A DNA stretch of 64,000 nt from Gammaproteobacteria bacterium. Lineage in GTDB: Bacteria > Pseudomonadota > Gammaproteobacteria > Steroidobacterales > GCA-2729495. The translations under genes were made by a program, and so were the position numbers. Positions 26,033 through 34,161 of this stretch are shown in pieces. The stretch lies in assembly GCA_021773815.1 (NCBI GenBank), contig JAJFJS010000035.1, positions 82,015 through 146,014 on the forward strand, given 5' to 3'. Below the pieces are notes generated by a model, which was not told where the DNA came from, made no database searches, and saw only the letters and a list, made by a program, of their open reading frames with translations. Each line of letters opens with the position of its first letter. The stretch's first letter is position 1.

Positions 26033-26626
26033 ATGTTAAAAATCCTGCGAACTGTCGCAATTCTCATTGCGCTGAGTCTGGCCGGGATTCCATCAACGAC
26101 TGCATTTGCAGCTTCCGTTTATTTAGATCCGTCGTCCGTCGCGGTCGCCGAAAACGGTGACTTTACGATCGACCTGATGATGAATGCCGCTGATACGCTC
26201 GGCAGCCATCCCGGATCGTTTGGCGGCGGCGTCGTCATCGACTTCGATCCCGCCCTCGCCGTCTACACGGGCTTCAGCGCCCAGTTGCCGGCAACGCTGG
26301 TCGGCGGGCCGACAACAGGTTCGAACGCCGGGCTGCAGACCGTCACGATCGAATTCGACACGGCGCTCGACGTCGGCGCCATCGGCACGTTCAGCTTCAC
26401 GGCAGCCGGCACTGCCGGCAGTATCATCAGCTTCGGCATCGCCGATCAGGATGACTTCTTCGGCACGTTTGCCAACCATATACCGACCAACCAGCCGTTC
26501 ACGCCGACGTTCACCGGCACCAGCGTCGCCATCACCGCCATACCGGTGCCGGCCGCCGCCTGGCTGCTGCTGTCCGGCCTCGGTGCTATTGGTGGTCTCC
26601 GGGGTTTCCGGGCCCGACGACGCTAA
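26033..26626 (+). CDS. Exported cohesin-like protein with VPxPA-CTERM sorting signal
   Basis: A 197-residue surface protein. Signal peptide (residues 1-25), then a cohesin-like beta-sandwich (SVAVAENGDFTIDLMM, VIDFDPALAVYTGF), and a C-terminal sorting tail: IPVPAAAWLLLSGLGAIGG followed by RARRR. Such tails are recognised by exosortase-type enzymes and are common on matrix or surface proteins. No exosortase is in the window. A TAAG tetrapeptide lies inside the domain, identical to the LapG site of LapA, but cohesin-like repeats often read this way by chance. The start at 26033 has AAGGGG upstream. Confidence 0.8.
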   Translation: MLKILRTVAILIALSLAGIPSTTAFAASVYLDPSSVAVAENGDFTIDLMMNAADTLGSHPGSFGGGVVIDFDPALAVYTGFSAQLPATLVGGPTTGSNAGLQTVTIEFDTALDVGAIGTFSFTAAGTAGSIISFGIADQDDFFGTFANHIPTNQPFTPTFTGTSVAITAIPVPAAAWLLLSGLGAIGGLRGFRARRR

Positions 26627-26660
26627 GCCTGGCATGTGCCGCGAGCGCAGCGGGCGATGC

Positions 26661-28106
26661 ATGAGGATGCCGCCCGCTCGCGCCGGCCGCTTCATTCTCT
26701 TTGTCCTCATGACGCTGGCGGCCACGGCCGCCGGCGCACAGGGCCGGGCGCAGTTCGAGGCGCTGATCGCCGCACACGAACACGGCCTGACACCGGCCGA
26801 CTACGACGTCGCCGCGCTGGCCGAACTGGCGGCGAATCCCGCGACCACCGGACGGTTCACCGACCGACTGCACGATGCATTCCTGCGCTATGCCGCCGAT
26901 GTTGCCCGCGGGCGACTGTCACCCGGCATCGACCCTGACTGGCACATCCGGCCGCCACCGGCCGATGACATTCCGGCAATAGACGATATTGCTCACCTGC
27001 CGCCGCCTCATGCCGACTACCGGCGCCTGCACGATGCGCTGCGCCGCTACGAGGCCATCCGGGCGCAGGGCGGCTGGACGACGCTGCCGCCCGGACCGAC
27101 ACTGACCGTCGGCATGCGTGTTCCGGACGTCGCCATCGCCCGCAACCGCCTGCGGTTGACCGACGATTACGATGCAACGCTGCTGCAGGCCGATTCACAC
27201 ATGTTCGATGCCGGCCTCGACGCAGCCGTGCGCGCGTTTCAGGCGCGCCACGCGCTGCGCGTCAGCGGGCGCATCGACGACGCCACTCGCGCCGCGCTGA
27301 ACGTTCCGGTCGAGGCGCGCATCGAACAGCTGGCGATCGCGATGGAACGCTGGCGCTGGCTGCCGCGCGAGCTCGGCGCCCGATTCGTCTGGGTCAATGC
27401 CGCCGAGGCGACGCTCCGGGTCATCGATGCCGGCCAGACCGTGCTGTCCATGCGCGCGATCGTCGGACATTCGACACGACCGACGCCGAGCCTGCAGGGC
27501 GAAATCCGGCATATCGTCTTCAACCCGACCTGGTCGGTGCCCATGACCATTGCCACCGAGGACCTGCTGCCGAAATTGCGGCGCGATCCCGACTTTCTGG
27601 CGCGAAATAATTTCCGACTTTTCTCGGGCTGGGGTGAAACCGCACGTGAAATCACGGCCGCCGATGTTGACTGGGCGGCCGTCGACCCGGATCGGCTGCC
27701 GTACCGGTTCGTCCAGCAACCCGGACCGACCAACAGCCTCGGGCGCATCAAGATCGCCTTCGACAATCCGTATGACATCTATATTCACGACACGCCGTCC
27801 AAGCGCCTGTTCGGTCTGCGGACCCGCACGTTCAGTTCCGGATGTGTGCGTCTCGAACAGGCCGCCGAGTTTGCCGCGCAGCTTTTGGCGCAAGACCCGA
27901 ACGGTGCCGGCCTGAACATGCAACGCAATCTCGACCAGCCCGACACGCGCGGCATCACCCTCGCACGCCCGGTGCCGATCTATATCGTCTACATCACCAG
28001 TTGGGTCACGGCGGACGGGCAGGTGCATTTCCGACGCGACCTGTATGGCCGTGACGCACCCGTCGCAACGGCCCTGCGCAGCGCCCGAGACCGGCCGCCC
28101 TCGTGA
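26661..28106 (+). CDS. L,D-transpeptidase (YcbB/LdtD type)
   Basis: A 481-residue cell-wall enzyme. A signal peptide or anchor at residues 8-30 is followed by a helical N-terminal domain, a peptidoglycan-binding segment (FDAGLDAAVRAFQARHALRVSG) and a YkuD catalytic domain with His376 (YIHDTPSKRLFG) and nucleophile Cys395 (FSSGCVRLE). It makes 3-3 peptidoglycan crosslinks or attaches proteins to peptidoglycan. The start is uncertain among ATG 26634, 26661 and 26667. It follows the VPxPA-CTERM gene by 34 bases and is probably in the same transcript. Confidence 0.9.
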   Translation: MRMPPARAGRFILFVLMTLAATAAGAQGRAQFEALIAAHEHGLTPADYDVAALAELAANPATTGRFTDRLHDAFLRYAADVARGRLSPGIDPDWHIRPPPADDIPAIDDIAHLPPPHADYRRLHDALRRYEAIRAQGGWTTLPPGPTLTVGMRVPDVAIARNRLRLTDDYDATLLQADSHMFDAGLDAAVRAFQARHALRVSGRIDDATRAALNVPVEARIEQLAIAMERWRWLPRELGARFVWVNAAEATLRVIDAGQTVLSMRAIVGHSTRPTPSLQGEIRHIVFNPTWSVPMTIATEDLLPKLRRDPDFLARNNFRLFSGWGETAREITAADVDWAAVDPDRLPYRFVQQPGPTNSLGRIKIAFDNPYDIYIHDTPSKRLFGLRTRTFSSGCVRLEQAAEFAAQLLAQDPNGAGLNMQRNLDQPDTRGITLARPVPIYIVYITSWVTADGQVHFRRDLYGRDAPVATALRSARDRPPS

Positions 28107-28128
28107 GCAACACGGATTGCATAAAATA

Positions 28129-28142
28129 ATACATATATGTAT
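28129..28142. promoter_or_regulatory. Perfect 14-base AT palindrome upstream of the membrane-protein gene
   Basis: ATACATATATGTAT is fully palindromic and sits in an AT-rich stretch 49 bases before the ATG at 28191. It is a candidate operator overlapping the promoter. Confidence 0.4.
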
Positions 28143-28190
28143 ATTTTTTGTAATCCGTCTCCCCGTGACCGATGACCCCGGAGTTGCGCC

Positions 28191-29132
28191 ATGACCTCGC
28201 CCGTGCTCGATCAAGCAAAAGACGCCCGACCCGGCGAGTCGAAACTCTGGCGCGCCCCGTTTGTCGGCATCATCGTGACGCTCATCATGCTGTTTGCGAT
28301 CGGGCTCGCGCACGCGCTGATGACCATCATCGAAGAGTCCCTCGGCAGGGACAACACCTACATCGCCTCAATTTTTCTTGGCTTCGCCGCGATCGTCGCA
28401 TTGTGGTACGGCATCAAGTCGAAAAGCGAAAATTTCGCGACCTGGGTCGGCTTTTTTTCCGGCATCGTGATCTGGATGACCTGGATCGAGTTCTTCTACA
28501 TGTACTACGGCCGGAAGAATTTCGGCATGCTGCCGCGCCTCGATGAAACGGGCGTCACGACCGAACCGGAATACCTGATCATGACGGCGACCATCGGCGT
28601 GTTGCTGACGATGATGGCGTTCTATACGTTCGACAAGGACACCCGCTGCAACATGTTCGTCTGGATCCAGAATCGGCTGGGACTGCGTGACGGCCTGGGG
28701 CCGAGCACGAAGACCGCCAAAGACCGGAACTACGCGATCATCACGTTCATGGAGACGTTTTACGTCACGTGGTTCTGTTATGCATGGAACCTGCTGGCGT
28801 TCGAACCGGCGTTCGCCGGCACCGGCAATCAGGCCTTCATCGCCGAGGCGCTCACCGTGTTCGTTTCCATCACCTGGGGCGGATTCTGCTTTAGTCGCCT
28901 GCTCAAATATCGCCGCACGTCGACGGCCGTACGCTACGGACTGCCGACGGCCAACATCCTGTGGATCAGCGTCGAGATCTCGTCGCGCTGGGGCGTGCTG
29001 ACCGAGATCTGGCTGTACCCGAAGGAATACGCGATCGAACTACTCGTGCTGCTCGCGGCGTTTACGATCCTGACGGTCATGATCTACAAAGCACCGAAGA
29101 AACGCTCCGAAATCGAAGGATGGGATCGCTAG
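28191..29132 (+). CDS. Multi-pass membrane protein, paralogue of the 15096 gene
   Basis: A 313-residue integral membrane protein with about eight hydrophobic helices. It aligns over most of its length with the 15096-16076 protein, keeping the APFVG start, an EYLIM helix, a Cys-Asn segment after an acidic/Arg turn, METFYVTWFCYAW, AVRYGLPTA and the SSRW segment. No known family recognised. It is followed 2 bases after its stop by a gene for a small exported Cys-containing protein, so the two are probably co-expressed; the first paralogue has no such partner. Confidence 0.8.
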   Translation: MTSPVLDQAKDARPGESKLWRAPFVGIIVTLIMLFAIGLAHALMTIIEESLGRDNTYIASIFLGFAAIVALWYGIKSKSENFATWVGFFSGIVIWMTWIEFFYMYYGRKNFGMLPRLDETGVTTEPEYLIMTATIGVLLTMMAFYTFDKDTRCNMFVWIQNRLGLRDGLGPSTKTAKDRNYAIITFMETFYVTWFCYAWNLLAFEPAFAGTGNQAFIAEALTVFVSITWGGFCFSRLLKYRRTSTAVRYGLPTANILWISVEISSRWGVLTEIWLYPKEYAIELLVLLAAFTILTVMIYKAPKKRSEIEGWDR

Positions 29133-29134
29133 CC

Positions 29135-29557
29135 ATGCACAGAATCAACGCAAACGCGACGGGCCGGCGAGTCGGCGGCGCGGTGGCGCTGGCGCTGGTC
29201 TGGACGGTCGTCTTCGCTGACACGGCGTGCGCCGACCGCCTGACCCTGCGGCCCGGCATGACCGGCGTGCCCGACCTCGGCGCGATCAGTTGTGAACTCT
29301 TTAACGAGATCCACCCGAACGGTCCGACGGGCCTCGAACAGATGATCCTGACCTGGGCCGGCGGCTACTTCTATGCGCGCACCGGAAAAACGATCGATGA
29401 AGTCCTCGCACTGCCGTCCAACGCGGGCGAGGCCTGGGACTTCGACAGCCTGACCGGTCATATCGTCACGTATTGCGCGGCCCACCCGGATGCGCAGGTG
29501 CCCGAAGCGGTGATCGACCTGTGGGGCCGGCTCGAACCCGAGCCGAATCCCCGCTGA
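29135..29557 (+). CDS. Small exported protein with two Cys, HdeA/Rap1a-like
   Basis: A 140-residue protein. Signal peptide (residues 1-33, ending TACA-DR). The mature part has one Cys near the front (ISCELFNEI), an aromatic helix (LTWAGGYFYARTG) and one Cys near the end (IVTYCAAHPDAQV). This pattern, a single disulfide joining the ends of a helical bundle, resembles HdeA chaperones or Rap1a immunity proteins, but identity is not secure. It starts 2 bases after the paralogous membrane-protein stop. Confidence 0.6.
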   Translation: MHRINANATGRRVGGAVALALVWTVVFADTACADRLTLRPGMTGVPDLGAISCELFNEIHPNGPTGLEQMILTWAGGYFYARTGKTIDEVLALPSNAGEAWDFDSLTGHIVTYCAAHPDAQVPEAVIDLWGRLEPEPNPR

Positions 29558-29564
29558 ACGCGGC

Positions 29565-30038
29565 CTAGTCTTCCCGGTCGTCCCGTTCGACACGAATCGT
29601 CGGCTGGAAGCGGCCCGTCAACCCACGCCACGCCTGCACCCCGACCATGATCGCGGCCGCGGCGATGCCGGCGAGCAGCACGAACCGGTTGTAAGCCGGC
29701 AATGGCCCGGCCTGCGTAAACTTCAGCGCCCACGACGCCATCGCGATCCACGCCAGCTGCGGGAACAGCGAACAGAACCCGGCGGCGATCGCCAGCCCGC
29801 ACGAGGCCAGAAGGCCGACGGGGACCAGCAGCAGCCACGACGATGCGACGGCATTCGGTTCCCAGGACATGACCGGGAACAGGATGCTGATCACGAACAC
29901 GAGCACCGCGGGAATCGCCGGCTGCGGGCGACAATGCGCGATGATCGACTCGACAATCGACTGCGGCGCGCGCACAGCCGGCTCATCTGTTTGATCACCG
30001 GCATCGTCACCCGGCTCCGGGCGCCCGGTGTCGTTCAT
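29565..30038 (-). CDS. Small membrane protein (157 aa, three to four TM), unknown
   Basis: The N-terminal 45 residues are soluble and acidic; then about four hydrophobic segments; the C-terminal tail is Arg/Asp-rich. No family recognised. Its start overlaps the stop of the TetR gene (ATGA), so both are translated from one mRNA. A membrane partner or target of that regulon is possible. Confidence 0.6.
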   Translation of the reverse strand: MNDTGRPEPGDDAGDQTDEPAVRAPQSIVESIIAHCRPQPAIPAVLVFVISILFPVMSWEPNAVASSWLLLVPVGLLASCGLAIAAGFCSLFPQLAWIAMASWALKFTQAGPLPAYNRFVLLAGIAAAAIMVGVQAWRGLTGRFQPTIRVERDDRED

Positions 30039-30646
30039 TCCGGGTCGGGCCGGCCGAGCAGCGCGACCAGCGCATCGCTATACACGGCACGCAGATCGCT
30101 GCGATCAGCATAGATGCGCAACAGCGGCAATGCGGTGCGACTGATGACCTTGAAAGAATCATCCGCGCTGTCGTTACGCAAACAGCCGGCCTCCTCGGCG
30201 CGCCGGAGCTGCGCCCGCATCGCCCGACCAAATCGCGTATGGCCCGGTTCGATGTACGGCAGCAGTTCGACGTCGATCCGACCAACCAGTTGCAGCGCGT
30301 CGCGGTGCCGTGCCCACAGGTCGAGGTACAGGGTGGCGATGCCCGGGACGATTTCCGCCGGATCTCGCGCACCGAGCGCTTTGAGTCCCTGCTCACCCGA
30401 TTCGAGCACCGGCTGCAGCAGGCGGGCCACCAGTTCGTATTTGTTGGCAAAGAACCCGTAAAACGTACGCCGCGAGATGCCGACCTCGGCGATCAACTCT
30501 TCGACGCTGACGGCATCGATACCGTGCTCGCCAAACAGGCGCGCGCCGGCGGTCAGCAACGCGTCGCGAATCCGGCTGCGGCGCGCGACGACCTTGGGAC
30601 TGCGAATGACGGCCCCGGTTCGCGGCTGTGAAACTGCCTTGTCCAT
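30035..30646 (-). CDS. TetR-family transcriptional regulator
   Basis: A 203-residue regulator. The N-terminal helix-turn-helix is typical (LLTAGARLFGEHGIDAVSVEELIAEVGISRRTFYGFF); the C-terminal ligand domain is not diagnostic. The start at 30646 places the HTH in the usual position. It is divergent from the LLM-class oxidoreductase gene 118 bases away, the usual place for its operator, so it probably controls that gene and itself. Confidence 0.88.
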   Translation of the reverse strand: MDKAVSQPRTGAVIRSPKVVARRSRIRDALLTAGARLFGEHGIDAVSVEELIAEVGISRRTFYGFFANKYELVARLLQPVLESGEQGLKALGARDPAEIVPGIATLYLDLWARHRDALQLVGRIDVELLPYIEPGHTRFGRAMRAQLRRAEEAGCLRNDSADDSFKVISRTALPLLRIYADRSDLRAVYSDALVALLGRPDPE

Positions 30647-30764
30647 GCCGGCAATTATACATGTCGGTTTCCGCCACATGGCTCGCCTCGGGGCGACCCG
30701 ATGACAACCGGCGGCGGTTGCACCAGAATGGCACACGGGTTTATCTGAACATAATGGGCCAGCC

Positions 30765-31781
30765 ATGAAATTCCATATCATTCTCGAAGCCAACAACTCT
30801 CCCGAGCGGGTCGCCGAACTGGCCAGGCTGGCCGAGGGCTACGGCATGTCCGGCATCTGGGTGTCGAACATGCACGATGCCCGCGATCCGTTCGTTCTGT
30901 TTACCGAAGCCGCGCGGACTACCGAGCACATCCGGCTCGGCCCGGTCGCCGTCTCACCGTACGAACTGCACCCGCTGAAGATGGCCAACTCGCTGCTCAC
31001 GCTCAACGAGATTGCCGGCGGGCGCGCGCAGATCGGCGTCAGCGCCGGTGACGGCGGCACCGCGATGGCGATGGGCTTCAAGGCCAAACGCCGCCTGCGC
31101 GCCGTGCGCGAATGCGTCGAGATCATCGAGGCGGCCGCAACGGGCGAACCGATCCGTTACGACGGACAGATGTACAAGGCGCTGTACTACCATCCTTCGT
31201 GGGTCACCCAGCCCGCACCGAAGGTCTATGTCTGCGCCGGCGGGCCGCAGATGCTCGCCTCGAGCGCGAAATACGCACAGGGCATTTTTCTCGGCGACCA
31301 CCTGCCCGAACACGTCGCGGCGGTCAATGAAACCATTCGCGGCGCGCAGGCCGAGGTCGGCCGCCAAGACGACGACTTCCGGCTGCTGAATTTCTGGGCC
31401 TGGCACGTCAAGGAAAGCCGCGAGGACGCGCGCGCCGAGGCGCGGATGTGGCTGGCCGTGCGCGTGACGCCGTGGCCGGTCTACTATCACCGCGGCATCC
31501 TGCCCGACACGGACATGCAGGTCGTCTGGGACAACCTGCCGGCCATCAACCAGGCATTCTTCCATAAGAGCCCGGACATCAAGGGCATACCGCGCGACAT
31601 CCTCGATCGACTCGTCGACCGGTGCTCATCGACCGCATCGATCGCCGAACTCGACACGGAAATCGATCGTATACGGCAATTCGAGGCGGCCGGGCTGACC
31701 GACATCGCGCTGCGGATCTATGCCAATCCGGATGACTCGATTCGCCTGATCGGCGAACGTGTCATGCCGGCCCTGAACTGA
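30765..31781 (+). CDS. LLM-class flavin-dependent oxidoreductase
   Basis: A 338-residue luciferase-like TIM-barrel monooxygenase or F420/FMN oxidoreductase. Family marks are the N-terminal strand MKFHIILEA, LARLAEGYGMSGIWVS, the central GRAQIGVSAGDGG and a late AGGPQMLASSA. The cofactor (FMN or F420) and substrate cannot be read from sequence. Probably controlled by the divergent TetR protein. Its last 20 bases overlap the end of the convergent MarR gene. Confidence 0.87.
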   Translation: MKFHIILEANNSPERVAELARLAEGYGMSGIWVSNMHDARDPFVLFTEAARTTEHIRLGPVAVSPYELHPLKMANSLLTLNEIAGGRAQIGVSAGDGGTAMAMGFKAKRRLRAVRECVEIIEAAATGEPIRYDGQMYKALYYHPSWVTQPAPKVYVCAGGPQMLASSAKYAQGIFLGDHLPEHVAAVNETIRGAQAEVGRQDDDFRLLNFWAWHVKESREDARAEARMWLAVRVTPWPVYYHRGILPDTDMQVVWDNLPAINQAFFHKSPDIKGIPRDILDRLVDRCSSTASIAELDTEIDRIRQFEAAGLTDIALRIYANPDDSIRLIGERVMPALN

Positions 31782-32358
31782 GCGGCCGAAACCGGACGCA
31801 GAGTTCCTCAAACTCCTTAGCCGCGAGTGGTTCCCGCAACAGCCGGCAACAGGCTTCCTGACTTTGGTCGCCGCGATCCCGATATCCGCACAGCCGGCAG
31901 ACGCCGACAGGCGACTGCTGCCGGCCGTCGCGCAGGTCCGCGAGCATCGCGCGCAGATTCGTCGTCATCTGACTGCGGTCGTCGGCGCCGAGCCGGGCGG
32001 CGGCCTGCGCCACTGCTTCGAGCGGGTCGTCCGGCAGTTTCCGCCGCGCGCGGGCCGTCAGGTCGAAACGGACGCTGCGCGCATCCTTCTCGGATGGCGT
32101 GCGTATGAGATAACCCTTCTCGACGAGGCTCTTGACGGTTTGTGAGGCCGTGCCACGCGTCGTCGCGTGAAATTGGGCAAAACCGGAGATCGTCCGCGAG
32201 AACCGGTTTGCCCGCGCGAAGAACCGGATCGCGATCCACTGCGCCGGTGTCAGCCCGGTCGACGCGCAGTCAACATAGGCCGCGCGACCGAGCTGCAGCA
32301 CCAGGTCCGCAATCTCAGATGCGGCACCGGCTGCATCCTCTCGATCATTCGTCACCAT
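31762..32358 (-). CDS. MarR-family regulator with Cys-rich C-terminal extension
   Basis: A 198-residue regulator. The winged helix (about residues 35-120) has LTPAQWIAIRFF, the recognition segment TRGTASQTVKSLVEKGYL and the wing SEKDARSVRFDLT. A C-terminal extension (about 150-190) carries five Cys: GVCRLCGY, EACCRLL and ELCVRF, like a metal or Fe-S site. It is divergent from the glutaredoxin-IscA-rhodanese gene, and the intergenic gap holds the element also found before erpA. Candidate iron-sulfur or redox sensor for these two genes. Metal binding is inferred from Cys spacing only. Confidence 0.85.
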   Translation of the reverse strand: MVTNDREDAAGAASEIADLVLQLGRAAYVDCASTGLTPAQWIAIRFFARANRFSRTISGFAQFHATTRGTASQTVKSLVEKGYLIRTPSEKDARSVRFDLTARARRKLPDDPLEAVAQAAARLGADDRSQMTTNLRAMLADLRDGRQQSPVGVCRLCGYRDRGDQSQEACCRLLREPLAAKEFEELCVRFRPLSSGPA

Positions 32359-32365
32359 ACGGCGA

Positions 32366-32415
32366 TAGTAGCGAGTCGAAACTATATTGACAACGCTCCG
32401 CTCTCGCTATAGCGT
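32366..32415 (+). promoter_or_regulatory. Promoter/operator shared in design with the erpA promoter
   Basis: TAGTAGCGA (32366-32374), five bases, AACTATATTGACA (32380-32392), 17 bases, TAGCGT (32410-32415). The two conserved blocks are identical to, and identically spaced as, those at 14622-14671. On the minus strand the element supplies TATAGT as -10 for the MarR gene. A 7-bp inverted repeat TAGCGAG/CTCGCTA (32369-32375, 32403-32409) brackets the promoter. Confidence 0.65.
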
Positions 32416-32461
32416 GGCGACCTCACGGCGGGCGCCCGGCCCCACAGCGAAGGATATGAAC

Positions 32462-33376
32462 ATGCCGCTCGACAGCGAAACTCAGGGAATGATCGACAAT
32501 CTGCTCAGCTCGAACCGCGTCGTGCTGTTCATGAAGGGCACGCCGCAGCAGCCCCAGTGCGGGTTCTCGGCCAAGACGACCGCAGCGCTAACCATGCTGA
32601 TTCCCGATTTCTTCTCGGTCAATGTGCTCGAACACCCCCAGCTTCGGGAAGGCATCAAGGTGCATTCGAACTGGCCGACGATTCCCCAGCTGTACATCAA
32701 CGGCGAGTTGATCGGCGGCAACGATATCGTCCAGGACATGCTCAACAACGGCGAACTCGCCGACGCGCTCGGCGTGGAGAAACCGGCGGCGACGCAGCCG
32801 ACGATCACGATTTCCGACGACGGCATCGCCGCGCTGAAAAATGCCGTGGCCTCGCAGCCCGACGGCGTGCTGCACCTGCAGGTCAATGCGAGCTGGACGC
32901 ACCAGCTCTCGCTCGACGCAAGCCGTGACGGCGACATTCACGTTCATGTCGGCGGTATCGACATCCACATGGACCCGTGGACAGCCGCGCGCGCCGACGG
33001 CCTGAACATGATTCTCGAAGAGGACCTGACCGGGACGCGCTTCATCTTCGACAACCCGAACGCACCACCGGCGGTCAAACCAATGACGGTACAGGACCTC
33101 AAGGCGCGACTCGATGCCGGCGGCGATGTGGTCCTGATCGACGTGCGCTCGGATGAAGAACGCAGCGCCGGATCGATTCCGGGCTCGCGGCCGTGGAACG
33201 ACGAGACGCGAATCTTCGTCGAGTCGCTGCCGAAGGATGTCGAGATTATCTCCTGCTGCCAGGCCGGCGGCCGCAGCCAGGCGCTGGCCGATGCGCTGCG
33301 TCAGCGCGGGCATACGGATCTGTACAACGTCACCGGCGGCATCGCAGCCTGGAACGAGGCGTTCGGCGCCTCCTGA
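32462..33376 (+). CDS. Monothiol glutaredoxin - degenerate IscA-like - rhodanese fusion
   Basis: A 304-residue three-domain protein. Residues 1-105 are a CGFS monothiol glutaredoxin (Cys33; MKGTPQQPQCGFS, WPTIPQLYINGELIGG), a [2Fe-2S] carrier. Residues 113-206 follow the IscA fold (ends TGTRFIFDNPNA), but all three cluster Cys are missing (NASWTHQLSL and NPNAPPAVKP in their places). Residues 207-304 are a rhodanese with active loop CCQAGGRS (Cys265/266). The start is set at 32462, giving AAGGA proper spacing; ATG 32456 is possible. Likely role: iron-sulfur or sulfur trafficking in the cytosol. Divergent from the Cys-rich MarR gene. Confidence 0.87.
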   Translation: MPLDSETQGMIDNLLSSNRVVLFMKGTPQQPQCGFSAKTTAALTMLIPDFFSVNVLEHPQLREGIKVHSNWPTIPQLYINGELIGGNDIVQDMLNNGELADALGVEKPAATQPTITISDDGIAALKNAVASQPDGVLHLQVNASWTHQLSLDASRDGDIHVHVGGIDIHMDPWTAARADGLNMILEEDLTGTRFIFDNPNAPPAVKPMTVQDLKARLDAGGDVVLIDVRSDEERSAGSIPGSRPWNDETRIFVESLPKDVEIISCCQAGGRSQALADALRQRGHTDLYNVTGGIAAWNEAFGAS

Positions 33377-33392
33377 GCCGGCCGCGCGCGAG

Positions 33393-34139
33393 CTACCGGC
33401 TCTTGCGCGTCAGATGCACGTGGTGCCGATAGACATCGGCACGATAGTAGGCCACCAGCCGCTCCACCGGACGCCGTTGCTCGTCGAACACGACGAGCCG
33501 CATATCCATCAGCGGTGCACCGACGGCGACATGCAGCAGGCCCGCGAGCCGCGTATCGGCCAGCGTAGCGCCGAACACCTGGTCGGCGGAGGCCACACTG
33601 ACACCGGCCCGCTCGAGCAGCGTCAGCATCGGCTGCTCGTTGAGTTCGGACAACGCAAAACCGATCGAAAGATCCGCCGGGATATACGTCACGTTGTAGC
33701 CGATCGGCTCGCCGTCGAGTATGCGCACATGCGAGGCGCGATGAACCCGTGCGCCATCCGGCAACCGGAGGTCCGTGCGGGTCTCACGATCGGCGGCAAT
33801 CGTGACGATTTCGGAGCTGGAAACGCTCGTGCTCTTGCCCAGGCGATCGACCTTCAGCAACAGCTGCTCCATGTCGCCGGTCATCGGCGGCTCGGCCAGG
33901 TCCTCGACGACGAACGTGCCGCGGCCCCGGCGGCGCACAACCATCTCCTCGTCGACAAGCATTTCCATGGCCCGACGCACCGTAATCTTCGACACGTCGA
34001 ACATCTTGCACAGGTCGTTCTCGGTCGGCAGCCGCTCGCCGGGGGCGTAACGACCGCGGTAGATCCAGTTGCGCACCGCCGTGTACACCTGGATGTACCG
34101 GGGGCTGCGTATCTGCGAATTGTCGATCTGTTCTACCAT
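33393..34139 (-). CDS. GntR-family regulator, HutC subfamily (UTRA domain)
   Basis: A 248-residue regulator. The N-terminal winged helix is clear (PGERLPTENDLCKMFDVSKITVRRAMEMLVDEEMV), followed by a UTRA ligand domain (from about residue 95). The start is ATG 34139; GTG directly before it is also in frame. It lies 22 bases downstream of the amine-oxidase gene on the same strand, so it is probably co-transcribed and could be its repressor. Ligand unknown. Confidence 0.88.
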   Translation of the reverse strand: MVEQIDNSQIRSPRYIQVYTAVRNWIYRGRYAPGERLPTENDLCKMFDVSKITVRRAMEMLVDEEMVVRRRGRGTFVVEDLAEPPMTGDMEQLLLKVDRLGKSTSVSSSEIVTIAADRETRTDLRLPDGARVHRASHVRILDGEPIGYNVTYIPADLSIGFALSELNEQPMLTLLERAGVSVASADQVFGATLADTRLAGLLHVAVGAPLMDMRLVVFDEQRRPVERLVAYYRADVYRHHVHLTRKSR

Positions 34140-34161
34140 CACACTCGCACCTGCGGGCGAC

